The notes under the pieces: model-generated
What the model saw: only the letters and a program-made list of their open reading frames with translations
Databases searched by the model: none
What the model was told of the DNA's origin: nothing
Assembly (NCBI RefSeq): GCF_017876395.1
Contig: NZ_JAGINX010000001.1
Location: forward strand, 2,108,001 to 2,172,000
Direction of reading: 5' to 3'
Length of the DNA: 64,000 nt
DNA from: Nesterenkonia lacusekhoensis
GTDB lineage: Bacteria > Actinomycetota > Actinomycetes > Actinomycetales > Micrococcaceae
Made by a program: the position numbers and the translations under genes
Shown here: positions 16,690 through 24,943 of the stretch, piece by piece
Layout: every line of letters starts with the position of its first letter
Position numbering within the stretch: the stretch's first letter is position 1

Positions 16690-18201
16690 CTACTGCAGCG
16701 CCGAGGTCAGACGGAAGACGTTGTCCAGATATCGCACCCCCCACGGGCGGCGCCTCCATGTCTCAAGGTCGAGCTCCCCCGCGCCCTGCATTCGACGGGT
16801 GAAGATCTCCATGACCTCCCGAACCTTGTCCTCGTCGACGATCATCAGTGTGACCTCGAGGTTCAATGAGAACGAACGCATATCCATGTTGGAGGACCCC
16901 AGGACCACGACGTCGTCGTCGACCACCATGAACTTCGCGTGCATGACCTCCGGGGCCGGGTACCGGAAGAGCCGCACGCCGGATTCCAGCAGCGCCTCAT
17001 AGTAGGACTGCTGCGCGTGCTGGACGGTGAACTGATCGGCCTTCTCCGAGACCATCACCTGGACCTCCACTCCACGGCGGGCGGCAGTGGTCACCGCATA
17101 GAGCAGCGAGTCGTCCGGCACCAGGTAGGGGGTGCAGATGATGATCCGCTCCGTGGCCTGGTAGATCAGGTCATTGAACAGGCGCAGGTTGTTCTCATCC
17201 GGGAAGCCGGGCCCTGAGGGGACCACTTGGACCAGTGAGCCGCCTGCCGAGGCCTCATCCGCCTCGATGTCCACCAGCAGCTTCTCACCCAGATCCTCAC
17301 CGGTCTCGGCGGACCAGTCGGAGGCGAAGACGATGTCCAGACCGGTGACCGTGGGGCCGGTGACCACCAGGTTCAGCTCCACCCAGCGCCGGCCGATCCG
17401 CCGGGCTCGGCGGCGCTGGTAGTGCGGCTCGATCAGATTGGTGGAGCCGGTCAGCGCACTCTTGCCGTCGATCACCACGATCTTGCGGTGATTGCGCAGA
17501 TCGAGCCGGGAGAACCGGCGTCTGAACGGACGGATGGGCAGCACGCGATACCACTCGAAGCCATCCCCCAGCTCCCGGGTGGCCCGGCTCAGCCGCCGCC
17601 GGAGCCTCTGATAGCCGCGGACGCGGAAGGTCCCCAGGTGGTCATAGAGCAGACGGACCTTGACCCCGCGGGCCGCGGCACGCTCCAACGCGTCCAGCAC
17701 CGGACCCACGTAGTCGTCGTCGTTGCCGATGATGTAGAAGAGCATATGGACGTACTCTTCAGCGGCGTCGATCTCCTCCACCAGCCAGTCGAAGGGCTCC
17801 CGATATTCGGTCATCAGGCGGATCTGGTTTCCCTCCTGGATGGGGAAGGCACCCAGGTTGCGATTCAGGGCGGCGGTGTCCCCGAGCTGCTCGTCATGAC
17901 CGCGCAGCTGATCCGCCAGGTCCAGATGACGGGTGGCCTCCAGCAGAGACTCGTTGATCCGACGCTGCCGCTCCTGGCGGCGCCGCGAGAGCTTATGGCT
18001 GCCCAGCATGAAGAACAGCGGCAGGGCCACCACCGGGATGAAGAAGATCGCCAGCAGCCAGGCCATGGCCGTGTTGGGACGCCGGTTCTCCGGGATCACA
18101 CCGATGACCAGCACGCGCACGCCCACCTCGAAGACCAGGATGAGCAGGATGATCCACTGGGGCAGAGACTCCAGCCCCAGTCCGCTCAATGGCCACAGCA
18201 C
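16690..18201 (-). CDS. cls: Cardiolipin synthase, PLD family
   Basis: A 503-residue membrane enzyme that joins phosphatidylglycerol molecules, or PG and a CDP-lipid, into cardiolipin. Two N-terminal membrane spans (IILLILVFEVGVRVLVIGV and AWLLAIFFIPVVALPLFF) precede two PLD domains with HKD motifs: NHRKIVVIDG...GSTN and MHAKFMVVDD...GSSNMD. The GTG at 18201 is preferred: AGGAGG lies 8 bases before it, while the upstream GTG at 18210 is too close. It is not obviously in an operon with the lipoproteins 48 bases downstream. Confidence 0.93.
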   Translation of the reverse strand: MLWPLSGLGLESLPQWIILLILVFEVGVRVLVIGVIPENRRPNTAMAWLLAIFFIPVVALPLFFMLGSHKLSRRRQERQRRINESLLEATRHLDLADQLRGHDEQLGDTAALNRNLGAFPIQEGNQIRLMTEYREPFDWLVEEIDAAEEYVHMLFYIIGNDDDYVGPVLDALERAAARGVKVRLLYDHLGTFRVRGYQRLRRRLSRATRELGDGFEWYRVLPIRPFRRRFSRLDLRNHRKIVVIDGKSALTGSTNLIEPHYQRRRARRIGRRWVELNLVVTGPTVTGLDIVFASDWSAETGEDLGEKLLVDIEADEASAGGSLVQVVPSGPGFPDENNLRLFNDLIYQATERIIICTPYLVPDDSLLYAVTTAARRGVEVQVMVSEKADQFTVQHAQQSYYEALLESGVRLFRYPAPEVMHAKFMVVDDDVVVLGSSNMDMRSFSLNLEVTLMIVDEDKVREVMEIFTRRMQGAGELDLETWRRRPWGVRYLDNVFRLTSALQ

Positions 18202-18291
18202 AACGCACACCTCCTGTTTTGGCCCTGCTCATCTTACGTGCTCGCGCGGACACAGAGCCGCCTCAGGCCCGGCATGGCCTAAGCTGGTGAT

Positions 18292-19248
18292 ATGGCCGAG
18301 CATTTCCGTGAGGACTCCGTCGCCGCTGTCGCCGTGCGGATCGACGTCGAGCATCCGCAGGGCATGATCTTCGATCCCCACCAGCCCCAGCTGCGCGTGG
18401 ACGACCTCGGGGCCGTCCGTGGTGACGGGATCTTCGAGACGATGAACGCTGTGGAGGGCGAGGTCCGGAAGTTCCAGGCACACGTGGACCGGCTGGCCCG
18501 CTCCGCCGAACTGACCGGCATCGGGATCCCGCCGGCGGAGTCCTGGCGGGCCGCAGTGGAGCTGGGCATCGAAGAGTACCGCACCCGCGGCGTGCTGCCT
18601 GAGGAGCTCTCCATCCGGCTGGTGGCCACCCGCGGTGTGGACGGCGAGCCGGCCTCTGACGACCCGGCCTTCGCCGGCACCTACTGGACCCTGCTGACCC
18701 CCATCTCGCCGGAGATGCGTGCCGGCCGGGGCAGGCCCATCGCTGTGACCCTGCTGGACCGCGGCTACGACGCTCGTGCCGCCGAACGCGCCCCCTGGCT
18801 GCTGCTGGGCGCGAAGACGCTGAGCTACGCGGTGAACATGGCCGCACTGCGCCACGCCAAGGCGACCGGGTTCGACGACGTCGTCTTCACCTCCTCCGAC
18901 GGCAAGGTCCTAGAGGGCCCCACCTCCACCGTCCTGCTGGTGCACCGCGGCACCGAGGGCGAGCCGCCGCGGCTGACCACTCCGGAGCTGGAAACCGGCA
19001 TCCTGCCCGGAACCACCCAGGGGGCTATCTTCGCCGCCGCGGCCGAGGCCGGCTGGCAGCTGGGCTACGGCCCGCTCACTCCGGAGGACCTCTACGACGC
19101 CGACCACGTGTGGCTGTGCTCCTCGCTGCGCTATGCGACACCCGTGGCACGGATCGAAGACCGCGAGCTCGAGGTCGACCAGGAGCTCACCGAACAGCTG
19201 ACCGCATTCCTGAAGCAGGACCTGCCGGTCAACCACCCGCTGAACTGA
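18292..19248 (+). CDS. pabC: Aminodeoxychorismate lyase / class IV aminotransferase
   Basis: A 318-residue PLP enzyme. The family blocks are present: LRVDDLGAVRGDGIFETM near residue 45, the PLP Lys in LLGAKTLSYAVNMAALRHA, and GKVLEGPTSTVLLV with TPELETGILPGTT after it. The likely job is release of pyruvate from aminodeoxychorismate to give p-aminobenzoate, completing the step begun by PabB 3 kb upstream. Branched-chain or D-amino-acid aminotransferases share the fold, so the assignment rests partly on the neighbour. Confidence 0.85.
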   Translation: MAEHFREDSVAAVAVRIDVEHPQGMIFDPHQPQLRVDDLGAVRGDGIFETMNAVEGEVRKFQAHVDRLARSAELTGIGIPPAESWRAAVELGIEEYRTRGVLPEELSIRLVATRGVDGEPASDDPAFAGTYWTLLTPISPEMRAGRGRPIAVTLLDRGYDARAAERAPWLLLGAKTLSYAVNMAALRHAKATGFDDVVFTSSDGKVLEGPTSTVLLVHRGTEGEPPRLTTPELETGILPGTTQGAIFAAAAEAGWQLGYGPLTPEDLYDADHVWLCSSLRYATPVARIEDRELEVDQELTEQLTAFLKQDLPVNHPLN

Positions 19249-19309
19249 GCGAGGATCGGAGGACGGCAGGCCCTCCTCAGCCCCAGGTCAGCGGGAGTAC
19301 GCTGAGCGT

Positions 19310-20119
19310 ATGCGTATCGCCGCCGCACAGATCGTCACAGGCCCGGACGTCCGGGAGAACCTCCGCCAGGTCGAGAAGTGGACCGAGCTCGCAGCCCGTC
19401 AGGGCGCGCGGGTGGTGGTCTTCCCCGAGGCCACCCAGCGAGCGTTCGGACATCCGCTGACCCCCATCGCCGAGCCGATCCACGGCCCCTGGGCCTCCGC
19501 GGTCAAGGAGATCGCCGAGATCAACGGCGTCATCGTGGTCGCAGGCATGTTCACCCCTGGGACCCCCAGCGCCGAAGGGCGCGACCGGGTGACCAACACG
19601 CTCATCGCCGTCGGGCACGGAGTGCACGCCTCCTACGACAAGGTCCACCTCTACGACGCCTTCGGCTTCAAGGAGTCCAAGACGGTCCAGCCCGGAGACG
19701 AACTGGTCCGGTTCGAGGTGGACGGAGTCACGCTGGGGCTGGCCACCTGCTACGACATCCGCTTTCCCGACCTCTTCACCGCCCACGCCCGCGCCGGCAC
19801 CGCCGCCACGCTGGTTCCCGCCTCGTGGGGCGCCGGACCGGGCAAAGTGGAACAGTGGGAGCTGCTGGCCCGGGCCCGGGCGCTGGACTCCACACAGTAC
19901 ATCGTGGCCTGCGGGCAGGGTCTGCCCAGCGCCGCCGGAGTGGAAGCTCCGGAGCAGGCGCCCACCGGCGTCGGGCACTCTCTGATGGTCTCACCCACCG
20001 GCAGGGTCCTGGCCCAGGCCGGCGAGGCGCCGCAGCTGCTGACCGTGGACGTGGACCTCGAGACGGTGGAGCACACCCAGCGGCTCATCCCGGTGCTGGC
20101 CAACGCCCGCGATCTCTGA
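19310..20119 (+). CDS. Carbon-nitrogen hydrolase (nitrilase superfamily)
   Basis: A 269-residue cytoplasmic amidase. The catalytic triad is complete: Glu in VVVFPEATQ, Lys in YDKVHLYDAFGFKES and Cys in TCYDIRFPDLF. That pattern and length match the omega-amidase/deaminated-glutathione amidase branch, which repairs or salvages small amides; the substrate is not decidable from sequence. It starts 61 bases after pabC and may share its transcript. A cluster of palindromes follows. Confidence 0.9.
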   Translation: MRIAAAQIVTGPDVRENLRQVEKWTELAARQGARVVVFPEATQRAFGHPLTPIAEPIHGPWASAVKEIAEINGVIVVAGMFTPGTPSAEGRDRVTNTLIAVGHGVHASYDKVHLYDAFGFKESKTVQPGDELVRFEVDGVTLGLATCYDIRFPDLFTAHARAGTAATLVPASWGAGPGKVEQWELLARARALDSTQYIVACGQGLPSAAGVEAPEQAPTGVGHSLMVSPTGRVLAQAGEAPQLLTVDVDLETVEHTQRLIPVLANARDL

Positions 20120-20153
20120 GGGCCCTTGGGCAGACTCTGCTCAATCCTGCGTC

Positions 20154-20208
20154 CATTGGCACGTCTGAGTCGTCAGAACGGCTCCGACCCCACTCATCTG
20201 TGCCGATG
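20154..20208. repeat. Intergenic palindrome, family C copy 1
   Basis: Imperfect dyad beginning CATTGGCAC and ending GTGCCGATG, with inner pairing of TGAGT and ACTCA. It follows the nitrilase-family gene. A relative lies at 20435-20490. Confidence 0.55.
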
Positions 20209-20262
20209 GCCGGGCCTTAGCACGGAGCGAGGGCTGGCCCGTTAGCGACACCTATGAAGATA

Positions 20263-20294
20263 ACTGTCGCTGAGGAAGCCGCTAGCGACAGTTT
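20263..20294. terminator. Short inverted repeat, possible terminator
   Basis: AACTGTCGCT and AGCGACAGTT (10 bp) around an 12-nt loop. A further TTAGCGACA at 20241 can compete for the same arm. No U-tract follows. Confidence 0.4.
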
Positions 20295-20328
20295 GAGCCC
20301 CTCACCCCTCATCGTCTCGGTGCCCGGG

Positions 20329-20395
20329 GGTGTGATCAGATACGCGCGTAATTCCTGCCGAATCGGCTTCAGTTCCGCGCGTATCTGATCACACC
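20329..20395. repeat. Intergenic palindrome, family B copy 1
   Basis: Perfect 20-bp arms (GGTGTGATCAGATACGCGCG and its complement) around a 27-nt centre that itself contains GCCGAATCGGC. Relatives with decayed arms occur at 31703-31763 and 32803-32862. Confidence 0.75.
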
Positions 20396-20434
20396 ACGTA
20401 CGCAGGCCAGGTTGACGGCGCCTCTCCCCTCATC

Positions 20435-20490
20435 CATTGGCACAGATGGGTCGGCAGAGCGGCGCGGACCCGGCTCAAAGATGCCGATCG
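20435..20490. repeat. Intergenic palindrome, family C copy 2
   Basis: Begins CATTGGCACAGATGGGTC and ends with GCTCAAAGATGCCGATCG, giving an imperfect dyad like 20154-20208. With the two elements between, the 430 bases from the nitrilase stop to the riboswitch hold only palindromes. Confidence 0.5.
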
Positions 20491-20552
20491 ACGGGACGTG
20501 GACGGCCCCAGCGATTGAGAGTTCTGCGCCACTCATGGTGGGATAGGGCTGT

Positions 20553-20638
20553 GACACGGGGTGCCCCGTCCGGCGAGGACCGGGGCTGAGATGACACCCG
20601 TCGAACCTGATCCAGTTAGCACTGGCGAAGGGAATGTC
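20553..20638 (+). ncRNA. TPP (THI-box) riboswitch
   Basis: The conserved aptamer is plain: ACGGGGTGCC at the 5' side, GCTGAGATGACACCCG, then GAACCTGATCCAGTTAG and GGCGAAGGGAATGTC, closed by the GACA/TGTC pair of helix P1. It lies upstream of and on the same strand as the SDR and monooxygenase genes. The RNA binds thiamine pyrophosphate and should switch both genes off when TPP is plentiful. Confidence 0.95.
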
Positions 20639-20702
20639 CGGCCCAGCCGCACCCGCGAGGCTTCTGCCCGCGGATCAGCGCATCGCCGCACGGGCTGCCT
20701 TC

Positions 20703-20720
20703 GCCTCTGAACAGAGAGGC
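20703..20720 (+). promoter_or_regulatory. SD-sequestering hairpin of the TPP riboswitch
   Basis: GCCTCT (20703-20708) pairs with AGAGGC (20715-20720) across a 6-nt loop. The 3' arm contains the ribosome binding site (GAGAGG, 9 bases before the ATG at 20729). That makes control at the level of translation start likely; no U-tract terminator is seen. Confidence 0.6.
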
Positions 20721-20728
20721 ATGAGCGC

Positions 20729-21556
20729 ATGACCGCTTCAACACCCACTCCCGACGCCGGCCCCGCAGCCGGCATCCCCTCCCCCGGGTCCGCACCGGCC
20801 CTGTCCGAGCAGATCGTCCTGGTCACCGGAGGGGCGCGCGGGCTCGGCGCCGCCATCTGCCGGGCATTCCTCGCCCAGGGAGCCCGCGTGGTGATCAACT
20901 ACCGCTCCTCCGCCGAGGCCGCTCAGGCACTGGCCGACGAACACGCCGGCCGTGCCCTGGCCCTCCCCGCTGACGTCCGCGACCGCAGCGCCGTGGAGTC
21001 CCTGATCAGCACCGCCGCCGAGCACTTCGGCGCCCCGATCACCACCGTGGTGAACAACGCCCTGGTGGACTTCGTCTTCAACGGCGACGCCCGCTCCCAC
21101 GCCGAGGAGATCACCTACGAGGAGCTCTCCGGGCAGTTCGAAGGCTCGGTGAAGGGAGCGCTGAACGTCATCCAGGCGGCCCTGCCGTCGATGGTCGACG
21201 CCGGCATCGGGCGGGTGATCAGCATCGGCACCAACCTGTTCCAGCACCCGGTGGTGCCTTACCACGACTACACCGCGGCGAAGGCCGCCCTGCTCTCACT
21301 GACCAGGACCTTCGCCGATGACCTGGGACCTTCCGGGATCACCGTCAACATGGTCTCCGGCGGCCTGCTACAGACCACCGACGCCTCCGCGGCCACACCG
21401 GAGGAGGTCTTCGAGGGCATCGCCGCGGGCACACCGCTGCGCAGCGTCACCACGCCCGAGCAGCTGGCCGATGCCGTGCTGTTCTTCGCCTCGCCGTGGG
21501 CGCGCGGAGTCACCGGGCAGAACCTGATCGTCGACGGCGGCCTGGTCAAGGGATGA
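20729..21556 (+). CDS. Short-chain dehydrogenase/reductase in a TPP-riboswitch operon
   Basis: A 275-residue NAD(P)-dependent oxidoreductase of the classical SDR type. The cofactor motif is TGGARGLGAAI; the catalytic Ser is in ISIGTN and the Tyr/Lys pair in YHDYTAAKAALL; the tail ends GQNLIVDGG. About 25 Pro/Ala-rich residues precede the fold. It resembles 3-oxoacyl-ACP reductases, but the riboswitch 90 bases upstream and the coupled flavin monooxygenase suggest work on a thiamine-related compound. The next gene overlaps it by 4 bases. Confidence 0.9.
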   Translation: MTASTPTPDAGPAAGIPSPGSAPALSEQIVLVTGGARGLGAAICRAFLAQGARVVINYRSSAEAAQALADEHAGRALALPADVRDRSAVESLISTAAEHFGAPITTVVNNALVDFVFNGDARSHAEEITYEELSGQFEGSVKGALNVIQAALPSMVDAGIGRVISIGTNLFQHPVVPYHDYTAAKAALLSLTRTFADDLGPSGITVNMVSGGLLQTTDASAATPEEVFEGIAAGTPLRSVTTPEQLADAVLFFASPWARGVTGQNLIVDGGLVKG

Positions 21557-22887
21557 GCACGAGCGCCGCTGCGGGCCGACGGCAGGCCCACTTCAACCTG
21601 TTCATCCACGGGGTCGGACATCACTCGGCCGCTTGGCGAGCCGCCGACTCCCACGCCGAACGGCTCAGGTCGGTCGAGTACTACCAGGAGCTGGCCCAGA
21701 TCGCCGAGCGCGGGAAGCTCGACGCCGTCTTCTTCGCGGACGGGCATTCCACCTCCATCACGGCGGTGGAGGATGGTCCGCTCTGGCACCTGGAGCCGCT
21801 GACCCTGCTGTCCTCCTTGGCCGGGGCCACCGAACGGATCGGACTGGTCAGCACGGTCTCGGCGACCTTCTTCACGCCCTTCCACGCCGCACGCATGCTG
21901 GCCAGCCTGGACCACATCTCCGGCGGACGGATCGGCTGGAACGTGGTCACCTCCATGTTCGACGCCGAGGCGCAGAACCATGGCATGGCGCAGATGCCCG
22001 AGCACGCCGTGCGCTATGCCCGGGCGGAGGAGTTCGTCGATGTGGTGCTGGGGCTCTGGCAGTCCTGGCCGGCGTCGTCGATCCTCATCGAGCGGGAGCA
22101 CCGCGCCGACGACGCCGGTGCCCCCGGACGCTATGTGGACGGCTCGCAGCTGAGCGAGCTGAACCACGACGGCGAGCACTTCAGCGTGCGCGGGCCGCTC
22201 AACGTGCCCAGCCCGCCCCAGGGCCGCCCCGTGCTGTTCCAGGCCGGAGCCTCGGAGCAGGGACGGGACCTGGCAGCGCGCCGCGCGGAGGGCATCTATG
22301 CAGTGGCCTATGACCTGGCCGCCGGGCAACAGTACCGGGGCGATGTGCGGCGCCGGATCGCGGAGCTCGGGCGGAATCCGGACTCCGTGGCGATCATGCC
22401 CGGGCTGGTCACCTATGTGGGCTCCACGATGGAGGAGGCCCGGGCCAAGCAGCGCGCCCTGGACGAGCTGCTGCCGGTGGACAGCTCGCTGCGTCAGCTC
22501 AGTGTGTTCGTGGGCCAGGACGCCTCCGCATGGGAGCTGGACGCCCCGGTGCCGGAGCTGCCGCCGCTGGAGGAGTTCAGCGGGCCCAAGGGGCGCTACG
22601 CCACCATCCTGCGGATCGTGGAGACCGAACGGCCCACAGTTCGGCAGCTGCTGGGCCGACTGGCCGCCGGCGGGGGCCACTGCACCATGGTGGGCACGCC
22701 GGAGTCGATCGCCGATGAGATCGAGCGCTGGCTGGATGAGGGCGGCGCCGACGGGTTCAACCTGATGCCGCCCTCGCTGCCCTATGGGGTGGAGGACTTC
22801 GTGGAGCAGGTGATCCCCGAGCTGCAGCGCCGCGGCCGCTTCCGGGAGGACTACGAGGGGACCACCCTGCGGGAGCACCTGAGCTGA
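21553..22887 (+). CDS. LLM-class FMN-dependent monooxygenase (NtaA/SnaA/DszA family)
   Basis: A 444-residue flavin enzyme of the bacterial luciferase class. Landmarks of the NtaA/SnaA/DszA group are visible: LDAVFFADG, LSSLAGATERIGLVSTVS, HISGGRIGWNVVTS, and RPVLFQAGASEQGRDLAA. Such enzymes oxidise sulphur- or nitrogen-containing substrates with FMNH2 from a separate reductase. The ATG at 21553 overlaps the SDR stop (ATGA). Under TPP control, it could open or salvage a thiazole- or pyrimidine-type thiamine derivative; that is an inference from context alone. Confidence 0.9.
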   Translation: MSTSAAAGRRQAHFNLFIHGVGHHSAAWRAADSHAERLRSVEYYQELAQIAERGKLDAVFFADGHSTSITAVEDGPLWHLEPLTLLSSLAGATERIGLVSTVSATFFTPFHAARMLASLDHISGGRIGWNVVTSMFDAEAQNHGMAQMPEHAVRYARAEEFVDVVLGLWQSWPASSILIEREHRADDAGAPGRYVDGSQLSELNHDGEHFSVRGPLNVPSPPQGRPVLFQAGASEQGRDLAARRAEGIYAVAYDLAAGQQYRGDVRRRIAELGRNPDSVAIMPGLVTYVGSTMEEARAKQRALDELLPVDSSLRQLSVFVGQDASAWELDAPVPELPPLEEFSGPKGRYATILRIVETERPTVRQLLGRLAAGGGHCTMVGTPESIADEIERWLDEGGADGFNLMPPSLPYGVEDFVEQVIPELQRRGRFREDYEGTTLREHLS

Positions 22888-22958
22888 CGTTCGTGCGGGG
22901 CGCTCCGCTAGGCTGGGCGTGGAAGGAACGGCGCTGATCAGAGCATGGAGGTATCACG

Positions 22959-23225
22959 ATGGACAAGATCATGGACAAGCTGCTGACCACAGGCATCGCG
23001 TTCGGCGGAGGCTTCGTGGCCACCAAGGTCTTCGAGACCGTCTGGAAGCAGGTCACCGGAGACGAGGACACCCCGCACGGCGACGACGACGAGAACATCT
23101 CGCTGCAGAAGGCACTGGTCTTCTCCGTCACCTCAGCCGCGATCTCCGCAGGCGTGCAGGTGCTCTCCCAGCGCGGCGCCAAGTCCGCAGTGAGGAAGAT
23201 CAAGGGCGATAAGGCCGAGGTCTGA
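22959..23225 (+). CDS. DUF4235 family membrane protein
   Basis: An 88-residue protein with two hydrophobic segments (LTTGIAFGGGFVATKVF and ALVFSVTSAAISAGVQVL) split by an acidic GDEDTPHGDDDEN loop, and a basic tail. Length and pattern fit DUF4235, common in actinobacteria and without a known function. GGAGG is 7 bases before the ATG. Confidence 0.85.
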   Translation: MDKIMDKLLTTGIAFGGGFVATKVFETVWKQVTGDEDTPHGDDDENISLQKALVFSVTSAAISAGVQVLSQRGAKSAVRKIKGDKAEV

Positions 23226-23227
23226 TC

Positions 23228-23293
23228 CTCAGCTGAGAGGCCGACTCGGGACCGGCTCTTCCAGGGCCCGACTCACGGTCCGAGCTGAGACCC
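23228..23293. terminator. Inverted repeat between convergent genes
   Basis: CTCAGCT...CTCGGGACC pairs with GGTCCGAG..AGCTGAG with a bulge. It fills the gap between DUF4235 and the end of the mnh operon and may end both transcripts. Confidence 0.4.
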
Positions 23294-23305
23294 CACAGGG
23301 TCGCT

Positions 23306-23692
23306 TCAGCGGTCGTCGACCTCGCGCCGTGGACCTGGTTCGCGACCGACCCGGTCCACGGCGGCGGCGAGCTCGTCCTCGGTCAGCAGGTCGGCGCGCA
23401 TGTGTTTGGTCCGGTACCCAGCCCGGCCCACCACATGTGCGCTGACCGGCGCCGTGAGCAGCATGAGCCCCCAGGCCAGCAGGGTGATCGCCACCCAGGA
23501 CCAGCTGCGCCAGGTGATCGCCGCAGCCAGCAGCAGCATCAACAGCCCCAACACCTGAGGCTTCGTGGCCGCGTGCATCCGCGAGTGCAGGTCCGGGAAG
23601 CGCACCAGCCCGATGCCGGCGGCCAGGGACATCAGCCCACCGACCACCAGGAACACCGCGGCGACGCCGTCGAGCACAGCATCCAGTTCCAT
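23306..23692 (-). CDS. mnhG: Na+/H+ antiporter subunit G
   Basis: A 128-residue membrane subunit with three spans; the family core GLMSLAAGIGLVRFPDLHSRMHAATKPQVLG is complete. A charged tail of about 20 residues extends into the cytoplasm. MnhG is a small, essential part of the Mrp complex, which exchanges Na+ or K+ for protons. It is last of six genes and overlaps mnhF by one base. Confidence 0.95.
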   Translation of the reverse strand: MELDAVLDGVAAVFLVVGGLMSLAAGIGLVRFPDLHSRMHAATKPQVLGLLMLLLAAAITWRSWSWVAITLLAWGLMLLTAPVSAHVVGRAGYRTKHMRADLLTEDELAAAVDRVGREPGPRREVDDR

Positions 23693-24333
23693 CAGCGCTC
23701 TCCCTTCGGCTGTTCAGCAGATCCCTCGCCTGAGCAATCCTCACCGCCGGCGCTCTCGCCAGCATCCTCACCGGCAGCACCCTCGCCGGGGTTCTCTGAG
23801 TTCCCTGCTGAGTTCCCTGCTGCGTTCTCTGCGGGGTTCGCGGCGTCCCCACCAGAGGCCCCGCCAGCATCCCCGCCGCGCGCGGGGTCCTTCCCACGCT
23901 GGGGTGCGAAGCCGGACTTCGCCAGGGCCGTAAACCAGGACGTCGCCTCATCCTCAGACTCCTGGGCTGCCGTGATCACCGGTGAAGCGGCCACGTTCTG
24001 CGGCGTCTCCGGCTCAGGCTCCTCCATTCCGGCCGCCTGAGCGTCCCGCTCCGCGGCGCGCTCAGCATCGGCCGGCTTGCGCGCCACCACGTATCGAGCG
24101 ATCGCCACAGCGCCCAGGAATCCGATCACCGAGGTGACCAGCACAAACAGGATGAAGTCCTGGTGGTCACTGCGCACCATCTCCACCAGCATCACCGAGG
24201 CGACGATGATCAGGATGACGTCCACACTGATCACACGGTCCAGCACAGAAGGCCCCCGGTACACCCGGTACACCGCGCAGAGCGCACCGATGGCCAACAG
24301 GACCTGGGTGATCCCGACCGCGATCTCAAGCAT
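23692..24333 (-). CDS. mnhF: Na+/H+ antiporter subunit F with a long C-terminal tail
   Basis: The first 90 residues are an ordinary MnhF: three spans with VLDRVISVDVILIIVASVML. Instead of ending there, the protein runs on for about 120 residues rich in Ala, Gly, Glu, Asn and Pro (tracts such as NPAENAAGNSAGNSENPGEG), with no recognised domain. The tail is probably cytoplasmic and disordered. The start overlaps mnhE by 8 bases. Confidence 0.93.
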   Translation of the reverse strand: MLEIAVGITQVLLAIGALCAVYRVYRGPSVLDRVISVDVILIIVASVMLVEMVRSDHQDFILFVLVTSVIGFLGAVAIARYVVARKPADAERAAERDAQAAGMEEPEPETPQNVAASPVITAAQESEDEATSWFTALAKSGFAPQRGKDPARGGDAGGASGGDAANPAENAAGNSAGNSENPGEGAAGEDAGESAGGEDCSGEGSAEQPKGER

Positions 24334-24943
24334 CGGCGGCCCCCTCTCCTACCCGGACCGCAGCATCGCGCTCGGTCTTGGACAGTCCGCTGATCCGCCC
24401 CAGACGGCGCTCGGCCCGCACCACGGCGAGGTCCGAGCGGTTGCCGCAGGTGCGGATCAGCAGCGCCTCCGTGCGCAGGGCGTCCTGGCGGATGTTCTCC
24501 GCCCCATGGTCGTCGGTGACCCCCAGGCAGTGCAGGTACAGCGTCGCCGTCGTACGGTCCACGTCCAGGACCAGCGAGCCAGGCACCAGGGCCAGAGAGT
24601 GGCCCACCAGAGTCACCAGGAGGTCGTCGTGAGAGCGCAGCTGCACCGAGATGATCCGGTTGTGCACGGTGGGGCCTCGGCGCACCGCGATCCAAGAGAC
24701 CTGGAAGGAGGCCAGCACCATCTTGCCCAGGAACCGGACGGTGAAGATCAGGCCCCACAGCAGGTTGATCCGTCCCGTGCCACGCAGCGGCGGCAGGTAG
24801 AAGACCCGGACGATGACGGTCCCGTAGACCAGTCCGATGATCAGGGTGCCGAGGTCGAACTGCTGCCACAGCGCCATCCAGAGGAAGCCCAGGAAAGCGA
24901 TCAGCGGCAGCTCGATCTTCAGCGGCGTCTTGGGTCGCTTCAT
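24326..24943 (-). CDS. mnhE: Na+/H+ antiporter subunit E
   Basis: A 205-residue subunit: two or three spans at the N-terminus, then the family segment LTPGSLVLDVD-like (VPGSLVLDVDRTTATLYLHCLGV) in a cytoplasmic domain, and a C-terminal extension of about 40 charged residues. MnhE supports assembly of the antiporter. It overlaps mnhD by one base. Confidence 0.93.
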   Translation of the reverse strand: MKRPKTPLKIELPLIAFLGFLWMALWQQFDLGTLIIGLVYGTVIVRVFYLPPLRGTGRINLLWGLIFTVRFLGKMVLASFQVSWIAVRRGPTVHNRIISVQLRSHDDLLVTLVGHSLALVPGSLVLDVDRTTATLYLHCLGVTDDHGAENIRQDALRTEALLIRTCGNRSDLAVVRAERRLGRISGLSKTERDAAVRVGEGAADA

